Both the position numbers and the translations under genes were made by a program. The notes beneath the pieces are model-generated. The model searched no databases, was not told the origin of the DNA, and was given only the letters and a program-made list of their open reading frames with translations. Positions 44,800 through 52,603 of a DNA stretch of 64,000 bases are shown one piece after another; the first letter of the stretch is position 1; each line of letters opens with the position of its first letter. The stretch covers positions 1-64,000 of the forward strand of contig JBBEBR010000015.1 of NCBI GenBank assembly GCA_040882225.1. The letters run 5' to 3'. Source of the DNA: Gracilimonas sp040882225 (GTDB lineage: Bacteria > Bacteroidota > Rhodothermia > Balneolales > Balneolaceae).

Positions 44800-46083
44800 C
44801 TAATCTTCAATACACCGCAGAGGCAAACCAGACCACATCAACATACTGCTGATTGAAAGATGTGCTTCGTTCGAAAAAGTGACAAAAGAACCATTATTAG
44901 CACCCGTTGTTTGTGTACTGCTCCAGTATAAACCCTGACTTCCTCGTTGGGTCAAAAAGGAAATATTGCCGAGTATATATCCGCCAGTATGCAGATTCAA
45001 GGCAGAGGCAGCACCCGCTTGTATAACTGATTCCCATTCAGCTTCGGTTGGGATTCTCCAGTTTCCTTCTAAAAGTAAAGCGCAAGGATCATTCTCGATC
45101 CAGTCAGAATCCAGCTCGGAATTTTGTGAGCCGGTGTTGTCTCCGGGGACGTGATTTTCAACTACTTCATCATTTCCCAGCGTGGGAAAAAGCCCTTGCC
45201 TGAAGTTGAACTGAAAATACCAGCCTGCACTTTCGGGCCAGCCATCGGTTAGGGAATTAGGATCTTCTGTAGCGCCAAGGTTTCGGGCAAGCCATCGGCT
45301 GTCTCCGCCCGGCCCATTCCAGTTTGCCTGAATTACAGGATAGGTTCGTTCAGCCATTTCGGGGGCAACATTTTCGGGAGTAACGCCTTCCAAATAGCCA
45401 TGAGAAACCGTTTCTGCGGGAGGATCAGTTGGAACCATGACATCTTGTTCTTGTTCATTTGTGCTAATGAAAAGCGCGTATGTTGAATTGGAATTATACT
45501 CGAAAGCAGATGCGTTGGCTCTTACATTTTCCACGATGGCGAGCACTTTTTCTTTACTGAAATCAGGGGTGCCATTTTTTAATAAACGGGGAGGTAGTTT
45601 TTCATCAGCTAAGGAATTCAGGTCAAATTCCGGGCCTTCGGTGATTGTCCAGATAACAGCCTGAAACTCTTTGAAGGTAAGTTCAGGGTCTTCAGATTTT
45701 AGTTTTTCTTTGATATTCAAAAAGTAATTGAGCGACTTGTATTTTTCTTTTCCGAAAGTGGAATACATCTTCAGGTTTTGATGAACATCCCCGTTTTGAG
45801 CAATGGGTTTCGTCCATTCTATACACCAGCCCTCATAAGTTCCTGGCGCTATAAAAGGATTGTCCGTTAAGTTGTCAATATCGAATTCGAAATAAGCGTC
45901 CCGCCCGACAGCTGAACCTTGTTTGATGGTTACCTGAATATCCCCGGCACCTTCAACCAGCTCAAGTTCATGGAAAAGATCATAGTTTTCTCCATCGGGT
46001 TCTGTGGGATAATCGCATGCCGAGAAAAGGATTAACATGCTGATGAATAGCGTCAGGGCTTTTATCTCTCTTTTTGTTATCAA
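44800..46083 (-). CDS. FISUMP domain lipoprotein
   Basis: A surface or outer-membrane lipoprotein of about 427 residues. I start at the TTG at 46083, which gives the lipoprotein signal ITKREIKALTLFISMLILFS ending in AC; the in-frame ATG at 46194 would add 37 residues before the signal. A beta-rich domain follows (YEGWCIEWTKPIAQNGDVHQ). The C-terminus carries the Fibrobacter succinogenes major paralogue (FISUMP) fold: WRIPTEAEWESVIQAGAAS, GGYILGNISFLTQRGSQGLY, WSSTQTTG, ending LPLRCIED. FISUMP domains occur on cell-surface proteins of FCB bacteria; ligand unknown. Single gene. Confidence 0.8.
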   Translation of the reverse strand: MITKREIKALTLFISMLILFSACDYPTEPDGENYDLFHELELVEGAGDIQVTIKQGSAVGRDAYFEFDIDNLTDNPFIAPGTYEGWCIEWTKPIAQNGDVHQNLKMYSTFGKEKYKSLNYFLNIKEKLKSEDPELTFKEFQAVIWTITEGPEFDLNSLADEKLPPRLLKNGTPDFSKEKVLAIVENVRANASAFEYNSNSTYALFISTNEQEQDVMVPTDPPAETVSHGYLEGVTPENVAPEMAERTYPVIQANWNGPGGDSRWLARNLGATEDPNSLTDGWPESAGWYFQFNFRQGLFPTLGNDEVVENHVPGDNTGSQNSELDSDWIENDPCALLLEGNWRIPTEAEWESVIQAGAASALNLHTGGYILGNISFLTQRGSQGLYWSSTQTTGANNGSFVTFSNEAHLSISSMLMWSGLPLRCIED

Positions 46084-46484
46084 AATGCTTCCGGTTAGGT
46101 TGATATTTACCTCGGGGGAATGCAAAATTGATGCCGCTGGAGGAATAGTTCCCATAAAACACCTAAAGCAGTGAATTACGCAAAGAAGGCGCATTTCATT
46201 TTATAAGGAAAGGAAAAACAGAAAAAGCCGCAGGTGTGGATAAATTACTCAATCATAATTTTGGCTGTGTAATTTTTATCTCTATTGCAAAAAGTGGGGC
46301 TATTTGAGGTTAGTTTAGATGAAGAAGGGAACATTTAAATACTAATAGTGGCTAGTGGAAGTTTACCTCATTACTGATTAGAAAGTAAATTATAGGAAAG
46401 GAATAAGTGTTTAAACCATTGTATTCGTTATTTTGAAAACATTATACGTTTGACTATTATTAGCCCCATTTAATCAAGAAAAAT
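46084..46484. other. Divergent promoter region of the three-gene cassette
   Basis: About 400 AT-rich bases. TACGTTTG at 46445-46452 is a good Bacteroidota-type -7 box (TAnnTTTG) 32 bases before the cassette's first ATG; the expected -33 TTG is uncertain. The left half covers the possible 5' extension of the lipoprotein gene. No RNA gene or long inverted repeat seen. Confidence 0.4.
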
Positions 46485-46817
46485 ATGGCTAAAGAATTAC
46501 CAAAAGATATTTCTATAGTATTTGAGAAAAATAAGGATAGTAAAACTTTTCCTGTTACTGGTGCTTGGGGTGGAATTAATCCTGATACACTAAGTTTAAC
46601 AGTTCATTTATATAATGAATACACTTCGTTACCTAATTCGATTAAAGCAGAAGTGAATGATGAGGGCAAAGTGGATGTAAATGCTGGACAAAGAATAAGT
46701 AGAGGTGATATAACTCGTGAAGTTCAAGGAACTATGGTTTTAAGCCCTGAACATGCTTTAAGTTTAGCAAATTGGCTTACCAATAAGGCAAGAGAAGCAT
46801 TAGAGAAAAAGAGATGA
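46485..46817 (+). CDS. Hypothetical protein, first gene of the cassette
   Basis: A 110-residue soluble protein of unknown family: a beta-rich first half (DISIVFEKNKDSKTFPVTGA, then WGGINPDTLSLTVHLYNEYT) and a C-terminal helix (MVLSPEHALSLANWLTNKAR). The SPEHA helix resembles that of DUF3467 proteins, but the match is weak. No catalytic motif, signal or membrane segment. Its TGA overlaps the next ATG by ATGA, showing translational coupling. Codon use and AT content differ from typA and the lipoprotein, suggesting transfer. Confidence 0.6.
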   Translation: MAKELPKDISIVFEKNKDSKTFPVTGAWGGINPDTLSLTVHLYNEYTSLPNSIKAEVNDEGKVDVNAGQRISRGDITREVQGTMVLSPEHALSLANWLTNKAREALEKKR

Positions 46818-47248
46818 GAATGGATGACAGTTTGATTTTAATACCGGAAGAGGATGCAGATTCGGCTAAAAATGAAAAAAAGTTTTTAGACGCTATAAAG
46901 CCAGAAACAAAAGGTGATTTTTTATATGAGGAATTGCTAAATCCATCGCCTGAATTGGATACTGTTAATAAAAATATCCCTTCTAAAAATGAAATTATTA
47001 TTGAGGTTACAGTCGAACCAGACTATTATATAAACGATGAGCGATTTTTGCTACAGCAAAAAAATGGAAAGATACACTTAACTCATCCTATTTGGTCTCT
47101 TTCTGGAATGGGTGAAAATTTGATTGATGCTGAGTTAGACTTAATAAGTGATGCAAAAATTATTTCTGATGAATATGTAAATGAAGCGGATATAAATCTA
47201 AGTGAGGAAGCTTTGAAATTAAAAGTTTTTCTACTTCAGATTATTTAA
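46814..47248 (+). CDS. Hypothetical protein, second gene of the cassette
   Basis: A 144-residue acidic protein with no recognised domain. An N-terminal helical, charged part (LILIPEEDADSAKNEKKFLD) leads to a beta/alpha region (EIIIEVTVEPDYYINDERFL, then KIHLTHPIWSLSGMGENLID). The high content of Asp/Glu and Asn resembles antitoxins or small anti-restriction-type proteins, but nothing specific can be claimed. It starts inside the stop of the first gene and ends three bases before the next, so all three are one transcription unit. Confidence 0.55.
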   Translation: MRMDDSLILIPEEDADSAKNEKKFLDAIKPETKGDFLYEELLNPSPELDTVNKNIPSKNEIIIEVTVEPDYYINDERFLLQQKNGKIHLTHPIWSLSGMGENLIDAELDLISDAKIISDEYVNEADINLSEEALKLKVFLLQII

Positions 47249-47251
47249 CTA

Positions 47252-47572
47252 ATGGGTAGTCCTCGAAAAGTTAAAGATATCAAGGCTTCACTAACTACAA
47301 AAGGATTTACAGAATCTGAAGGTAAAAACCATACCAAGTATTTATACAAGAACAAAAATCTAAAAGAACCATTGTTTACAATTATCTCAAGAGGGTCAAA
47401 AGAATATGATATTTCACTTTTAGATAAAATGGCAAATCAATTGAATCTTACAAATAAGCAACTACTAAATTTTGTTGACTGCCCGCTAACTGCTGAGAAA
47501 TATTTATCTATTCAAATTGAAAGAGGAGTTATAAAGAAAGTCAAATCTAAAAAAGACAAGACAAGCAACTAA
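47252..47572 (+). CDS. HicA-like (dsRBD-fold) small basic protein
   Basis: A 106-residue basic protein. The N-terminal 60 residues look like HicA/YcfA mRNA interferases: KVKDIKASLTTKGFTESEGK, then NHTKYLYKNKNLKEPLFTII, with His27 in the position of the HicA catalytic histidine. A C-terminal helix-turn (DISLLDKMANQLNLTNKQLL) follows, longer than in HicA. In classical pairs HicA precedes HicB; here two unrelated small genes precede it and no HicB-type partner is recognisable. It may be a toxin-like RNA-binding protein whose antitoxin is one of the two upstream genes; this is inference. Confidence 0.6.
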   Translation: MGSPRKVKDIKASLTTKGFTESEGKNHTKYLYKNKNLKEPLFTIISRGSKEYDISLLDKMANQLNLTNKQLLNFVDCPLTAEKYLSIQIERGVIKKVKSKKDKTSN

Positions 47573-47700
47573 CCAGATTATCAAATTCCGCCTGCCCAAA
47601 TTTCCTCCATCTCCCTAAAAACATTCTCAAATTATTTATACGGTATTGGTGAAAATAACCTTATCTTTAAGGCTTGCTGTTTTCCGGTCAGGAGAGGCTT

Positions 47701-47744
47701 GTTATTGGTTAATTGTCATTAGAGCGATACCAATAACCAATAAC
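47701..47744. repeat. Inverted repeat upstream of typA
   Basis: GTTATTGGTT at 47701-47710 and AACCAATAAC at 47735-47744 are perfect complements with a 24-base loop, 30 bases ahead of the typA ATG. It could be an operator or a cold-responsive leader hairpin; not a terminator. Confidence 0.6.
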
Positions 47745-47775
47745 TTTTAACAATTTTCCAATACACACAACATAC

Positions 47776-49596
47776 ATGTCACAAGAATTAAGAAATATCG
47801 CCATTATTGCTCACGTAGATCATGGCAAAACTACCTTAGTAGATCAAATCCTGAAACAGAGCGGGACATTCAGAGAGAATCAGCAGGTTGCGGAGCGTGT
47901 AATGGATTCGGGAGACCTGGAAAAGGAGCGTGGAATAACCATTTCTTCCAAAAATACTGCGGTAAACTGGAAGGGAACCAAAATAAATATTGTGGACACT
48001 CCGGGGCACGCCGATTTTGGCGGTGAAGTTGAACGTATCCTGAAAATGGTGAACGGAGTAATTTTGCTCGTGGATGCTGCGGAAGGCCCTCTTCCCCAAA
48101 CAAAATTTGTACTTCGTAAATCGCTGAAATTGGGCTATAAGCCCATCGTACTCATTAACAAAATAGACCGGAAAGATGCCCGTCCCGATGCCGTTTTGGA
48201 TGAAATCTTCGACCTGTTTGTGATGCTGGATGCTACCAACGAACAGCTTGACTTTCCGGTACTGTATGCTGTGGCTGTTCAGGGCTTAGCAAAGGAAAAT
48301 CTGGAAGATGAGGCCGTAGATTTATCTCCGTTAATGGATAAAATTGTGGAGCATGTTCCTGCTCCAGATCAGCAAGATGATGATAAGTTCAAAATGCTTG
48401 TAAGCAGCATTGACTGGAATGATTATGTGGGCCGAATTGCGGTTGGCAGAATTGAGCAGGGTTCCATCAAAATAGGACAGCATGTAGCGCTTATGGATGG
48501 TACCGGCAAGGTGAAGGAAAAAGCCAAGGCTACAAAATTGTTTACGTTCGATGGTTTGGAACGTGTACCTGTTGAGGAAGCTTTTGCCGGAGATATTATT
48601 GCACTGGCTGGTTATGAGGAAGTGAATGTGGGGGATACGCTGACTGATATTGACGATTTGAAACCACTGGAATACATGGATTTGGATCAGCCGACAATTG
48701 CGATGTTTTTCCGGGTGAATAATTCTCCTTTTGCAGGAAAAGAAGGGAAATATGTTACTTCAAATATGATCAACGATCGTCTCACCAAAGAAACCCGCAC
48801 GAATGTTGCCATGCGTATTGAGCCGACAGAAAGTCCGGATGTATTTAAGGTATCAGGCCGTGGCGAATTACAAATGGCGATTCTGATTGAAACCATGCGT
48901 CGCGAAGGATTTGAATTTTCTGTTTCACGTCCTGAAGTTCTTCTGAAAGAAGTGGATGGCGTGTTACATGAGCCGGTAGAAGAAGTAGTGGTAGATGTGC
49001 AACAGGATTACAGCAATAAAGTGATCGATAATCTTCAGAAACGAAAGGGGGTGATGACCTCCATGAGCCAAGAGGGTGAGAATAACCGGATTCAGTTTCG
49101 TGTGCCTTCCCGTGGTTTGATTGGTTTCCGTGGTGAGATGTTGACAGAAACCCGCGGTACCGGAATTATGCATCAGCAGTTTGATGGCTATGAGCCTTAC
49201 GCGGGGGAAATTCCCGGTAGAAATCGTGGTGCTTTAATCGCTTTGGAAAAAGGTGATGTAACCGGTTATGCACTGGAAGGTGTTCAGGATCGTGGGCAGT
49301 TTTTCGTAGAGCCGGGAGATCCTGTTTATATGGGTCAGGTTGTGGGAATAAACAACCGCGCCGATGATATGGTGGTGAATGTGGCCAAGAAAAAGCAACT
49401 TACCAATCACCGTGCCTCTATAACTTCAGATGCTGTCCGGGTTTCACAGGCAAGAAAAATGAGCCTTGAACAAGCAATCGAATTTATTGCCAAGGATGAG
49501 CTGCTTGAAGTAACTCCTCAAAGTCTGCGTATCCGTAAAAGTTTACTTGATCATAACGAGCGCAAGCGCCAAGAGAAAAAGAAGGCCGGTGTGTAA
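47776..49596 (+). CDS. typA: Translational GTPase TypA/BipA
   Basis: A 606-residue ribosome-binding GTPase involved in 50S assembly and stress adaptation. G motifs are complete: G1 AHVDHGKTTLVDQ, G2 RGITISSKNTAV, G3 DTPGHADFGGEVERI, G4 INKIDRKDA. Domains II, III and V follow (AVGRIEQGSIKIGQHVALMD, RGELQMAILIETMRREGFEF), then the BipA-specific C-terminal domain (ALEGVQDRGQFFVEPGDPVY, then VVNVAKKKQLTNHRAS). Length is normal. The gene lies alone and is convergent with the serine hydrolase gene. Confidence 0.97.
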   Translation: MSQELRNIAIIAHVDHGKTTLVDQILKQSGTFRENQQVAERVMDSGDLEKERGITISSKNTAVNWKGTKINIVDTPGHADFGGEVERILKMVNGVILLVDAAEGPLPQTKFVLRKSLKLGYKPIVLINKIDRKDARPDAVLDEIFDLFVMLDATNEQLDFPVLYAVAVQGLAKENLEDEAVDLSPLMDKIVEHVPAPDQQDDDKFKMLVSSIDWNDYVGRIAVGRIEQGSIKIGQHVALMDGTGKVKEKAKATKLFTFDGLERVPVEEAFAGDIIALAGYEEVNVGDTLTDIDDLKPLEYMDLDQPTIAMFFRVNNSPFAGKEGKYVTSNMINDRLTKETRTNVAMRIEPTESPDVFKVSGRGELQMAILIETMRREGFEFSVSRPEVLLKEVDGVLHEPVEEVVVDVQQDYSNKVIDNLQKRKGVMTSMSQEGENNRIQFRVPSRGLIGFRGEMLTETRGTGIMHQQFDGYEPYAGEIPGRNRGALIALEKGDVTGYALEGVQDRGQFFVEPGDPVYMGQVVGINNRADDMVVNVAKKKQLTNHRASITSDAVRVSQARKMSLEQAIEFIAKDELLEVTPQSLRIRKSLLDHNERKRQEKKKAGV

Positions 49597-49614
49597 ATAC
49601 TGAATTCGGAAAAG

Positions 49615-50652
49615 CTATTGCCGGGCAGGATTGAAATCAGATAAAGCCGGAAGTATGTGATGCTCGAGAAGATCAAATATCGGATGTTGATATTCACGGT
49701 CTTCATCGGTGGGATAAATTTTTGAGGTAATCACAACTACAGCATCTAATTGGGGAACCAGAAAGATGAATTGCCCACCAAATCCCCAGGCAAAATAAAC
49801 CCGAAAGCCGGCAAGCGTTCTATTCCACCACATGTATCCATAATTATAGGAATTGATGGGACTGGTAGCGTAGGTTTTGAAAGAATCTAAAAGCCATTGA
49901 GATGAAACGACTCTTTTCCCATTATAAAAGCCGGAATCCAAAATCATCTGCCCGATCTTTAGTAAATCGGAAGGAGTTAAGGCCACATTATTTCCGCCCA
50001 TATAATTTCCCTGCGGATCAAGATCCCAATTTCCGGCCTGAATTTCTAAGGGGTCGAAAAGGTATTTTTCAGCAAAATTCCGGGTATTCATTCCAGAAGC
50101 TTTGGCAACAATTATCGCCAAAAGATGCGAAACACCCGTACTATAGGTCATTTCTCCACCGGGCTCATCCGTTAAAGGTTGGCTGAGAACATATTCAGCC
50201 CAATTTTCACTGCTAATCCATTTCCCATAATTTTCACGGCTCGTAGTTTCCAGGCCGGTTTGCATGGAGAGAAGATTTTTTATGGTGATGTTTGCCTTCA
50301 CAGAGTCAGGATTTCGCTCAAAATATTCTGGGAAATATTCAGAAATAGGTTCATCCACAGAAGAGATGAAACCTTCCTCAATCGCGATTCCGGTAAGGAG
50401 AGAAATGATGCTTTTGGAGGCTGATTTTATGTTATAAGGATAATCAGGGGAAGCCCCGTTAAAGTACCGTTCACCCAATAATTCATTCTTTTGTTGAATG
50501 GATACGCTTCGTAAAAATGTGATAGATTCAGCCCGTTCAAATACTTCGGATATTCCGCTTTTATCCAGAACTTCATACTGTGATGATAATTCCTGGGCAA
50601 ACCCTTGCACCGTAATTAATATAATCAGGGCGGTAAAAAGAACTTTCCGCAT
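49615..50652 (-). CDS. Serine hydrolase (beta-lactamase class C / esterase family)
   Basis: A 345-residue exported protein with signal peptide MRKVLFTALIILITVQGFAQ. The class C/PBP-type SxxK motif is SASKSIISLLTGIA, and a YST triad (MTYSTGVSHLLA) takes the place of Tyr-x-Asn. The late region YNYGYMWWNRTLAGFRVYFA, then WGFGGQFIFLVPQLDAVVV, carries the HxG-equivalent GFGGQ. Such proteins are mostly esterases, D-aminopeptidases or penicillin-binding-like enzymes. True beta-lactamase action is unlikely to be told from sequence. Single gene. Confidence 0.9.
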   Translation of the reverse strand: MRKVLFTALIILITVQGFAQELSSQYEVLDKSGISEVFERAESITFLRSVSIQQKNELLGERYFNGASPDYPYNIKSASKSIISLLTGIAIEEGFISSVDEPISEYFPEYFERNPDSVKANITIKNLLSMQTGLETTSRENYGKWISSENWAEYVLSQPLTDEPGGEMTYSTGVSHLLAIIVAKASGMNTRNFAEKYLFDPLEIQAGNWDLDPQGNYMGGNNVALTPSDLLKIGQMILDSGFYNGKRVVSSQWLLDSFKTYATSPINSYNYGYMWWNRTLAGFRVYFAWGFGGQFIFLVPQLDAVVVITSKIYPTDEDREYQHPIFDLLEHHILPALSDFNPARQ

Positions 50653-50927
50653 TTTCTCTCTCTTGATGTTAAAAATCTACAAAATCTTGCTTCTTCGAGA
50701 TGTACCAAATTTTGCACCAATAAAATTAGTCCCCTCTTGAGAGGGGATACAGGGGTGTGTCAGGTAGTTGAATAAGCTGAAAATTTTGATTCAAAAGGCA
50801 TTTCTACCAGCACATCACTGAAAAAACAAACGTTGACACAGCCCAGCTCTAAGATTGGGTTTTTTGATTCTCTCTCATCATCAAAAGCAGGATTTTTAGA
50901 AAAAAGTTCGATGTATTGGATGATTGA
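50653..50927. other. Intergenic region between GHL10 lipoprotein and serine hydrolase
   Basis: Contains a CCCCTC-TTGA-GAGGGG hairpin at 50731-50746. The rest is AT-rich with no gene. Confidence 0.4.
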
Positions 50928-52466
50928 TCAGAACTTCACAATAAGCGGTTCACTTTCTATGCCCGCGCGACTTATACTTGTAATTCGAATCTCTTTCAGC
51001 AGTGATATTTTTTGCAGAATGGGATCTTCATCAGTTACGGCAGGCAATAGTTTATAGGTGGAAACTTCAAGCTCAGTTTGATATTTGCTGAGAATTTTTG
51101 TTTCCCACCCGTTCTCATATCTGGCATATACAATCCAGTTCGCCTGTTCTGCGGGGTTAATCTCCGGTGAAATATGAATCATATTCAACTTAGAAGTAAC
51201 GGCAACTTCCGGTTTTTTCTGCTGCGGATTTTTTGTCCACGTCATGGGCGGAACTAAGGCCTTTCGGGCATAAGGCAGGCGAAGGAGTTCACTGCGAAGG
51301 GTGTCGTTATCCACCAGCGGCTGAATGCTCCAATGAACGGCACCGGGGGCGTTACTGATCATTCCACGGGTAATCATGATCTGATTGATGACTTCATCAA
51401 CCTGCTTCTCACTCTGAAAACGGCCAATACTCATGCCCGGCCAAAGATGTCGATTTTTGTAATTTTGTTCCTTCCACCATCCCAAAAGAACCGGAAAACT
51501 CTGAGGTACCTGATTTATAGGCCAGTATAATTGCGGAGTGAAATAATCCACCCAGCCTTCATTCAGCCACTTTTTGGCATCCGCATACAGTACTTCGTAT
51601 TGATCAAATCCTTGAATGGAAGCGGGATTTTCCGGGCGCCAAATGCCAAAAGGACTAAGGCCAAATTTTACATGTGGTTTTTCTTTTTTGATGGAAGTGT
51701 ATACCCGCTCAATAAATGTATCTACGGAATTCCGGCGCCAGTCTGACCGGCTAAGCACGCCATTGTTTTCCTGATAAATCAACCAGCTTTTTTCATCCGG
51801 GAAATCCGCATCATTATTATAAGAGGGATATGGATAGAAATAGTCATCAAAGTGTACGCCGTCAATATCGTAACGCTTCACGATATCCATTACCACGGCA
51901 TGCGAATGATCTTGGGTTCCTTTCAGGCTTGGATCAAACCACCAATAGCCATTTTGGAGCGGAACCACCAATTCGCTTTTAGTATTAACTACTGAAAATT
52001 CAGAAACCAATCCGCCACTGGTATGATGCGCCCGGTAAGGATTCAGCCAAACATGCAGCTCAATATTTCGCTTGTGAGCCTCTTCAACCCAAAAATGCAG
52101 TGGGTCGTAATATGGATCGGGAGCTACACCTTGTTGTCCGCTCAGGTAGTAAGACCACGGCTCAAGTGTACTTTCATACAAAGCATCTCCTTGCGGCCTC
52201 ACCTGGAAAATAACCGCGTTAAAATTAGACTCCTGCAACAGATCCAGCAGTTTCAGTGCTTCTTCTTTTTGTTGATGGACAGGAAGTCCCGGCGCGCTTG
52301 GCCAGTTAATATTTGCGACCGAAGCCACCCATGCCGCACGAAATTCACGGTCAATAACAGGAGTTTGTTCTGAGGAAGGTAGTTCTGATGAATTTTTTAA
52401 AGGCTGACAGCCCATAACGGAAAAGACAAAACCCGCTACACAAATGGCTACTAAATTCTTGATCAA
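50928..52466 (-). CDS. Family 10-like glycosylhydrolase lipoprotein (GHL10/DUF187)
   Basis: A 512-residue lipoprotein with signal ending in VMGC (Cys20). The (beta/alpha)8 barrel starts FRAAWVASVANINWPSAPGL and continues NFNAVIFQVRPQGDALYEST, then IELHVWLNPYRAHHTSGG and YDIDGVHFDDYFYPYPSYNN. The acidic pair in GVHFDDYFYP is the likely catalytic centre. A C-terminal Ig/fibronectin-like domain (about 410-512) follows. Close relatives include the B. subtilis YngK-like proteins, thought to act on cell-wall or extracellular glycans. Substrate unknown. Single gene upstream of the serine hydrolase on the same strand. Confidence 0.92.
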   Translation of the reverse strand: MIKNLVAICVAGFVFSVMGCQPLKNSSELPSSEQTPVIDREFRAAWVASVANINWPSAPGLPVHQQKEEALKLLDLLQESNFNAVIFQVRPQGDALYESTLEPWSYYLSGQQGVAPDPYYDPLHFWVEEAHKRNIELHVWLNPYRAHHTSGGLVSEFSVVNTKSELVVPLQNGYWWFDPSLKGTQDHSHAVVMDIVKRYDIDGVHFDDYFYPYPSYNNDADFPDEKSWLIYQENNGVLSRSDWRRNSVDTFIERVYTSIKKEKPHVKFGLSPFGIWRPENPASIQGFDQYEVLYADAKKWLNEGWVDYFTPQLYWPINQVPQSFPVLLGWWKEQNYKNRHLWPGMSIGRFQSEKQVDEVINQIMITRGMISNAPGAVHWSIQPLVDNDTLRSELLRLPYARKALVPPMTWTKNPQQKKPEVAVTSKLNMIHISPEINPAEQANWIVYARYENGWETKILSKYQTELEVSTYKLLPAVTDEDPILQKISLLKEIRITSISRAGIESEPLIVKF

Positions 52467-52555
52467 TGGTCACGTTTTAAAATGCGAAAGTTTTTCTGAG
52501 TTTACGAGTTTAAGTGCCGCTCGTCAACACGAAAACAATGTGTTTTTATGTTACC

Positions 52556-52591
52556 GTGTTTACGTGCGTTCTATCGTTAACACGTAAACAC
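52556..52591. repeat. Spacer inverted repeat GTGTTTACGTG (copy 1)
   Basis: GTGTTTACGTG (52556-52566) and CACGTAAACAC (52581-52591), perfect 11-bp arms with a 14-base loop, just downstream of the last permease of the ABC locus. A further GCACGTG follows. Confidence 0.85.
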
Positions 52592-52603
52592 TTTCGCACG
52601 TGG

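Noticed and set aside
49615..50652. A functional beta-lactamase (antibiotic resistance gene)
   Set aside because: The protein belongs to a broad serine hydrolase group, with YST instead of the class C Tyr-x-Asn; resistance cannot be claimed.
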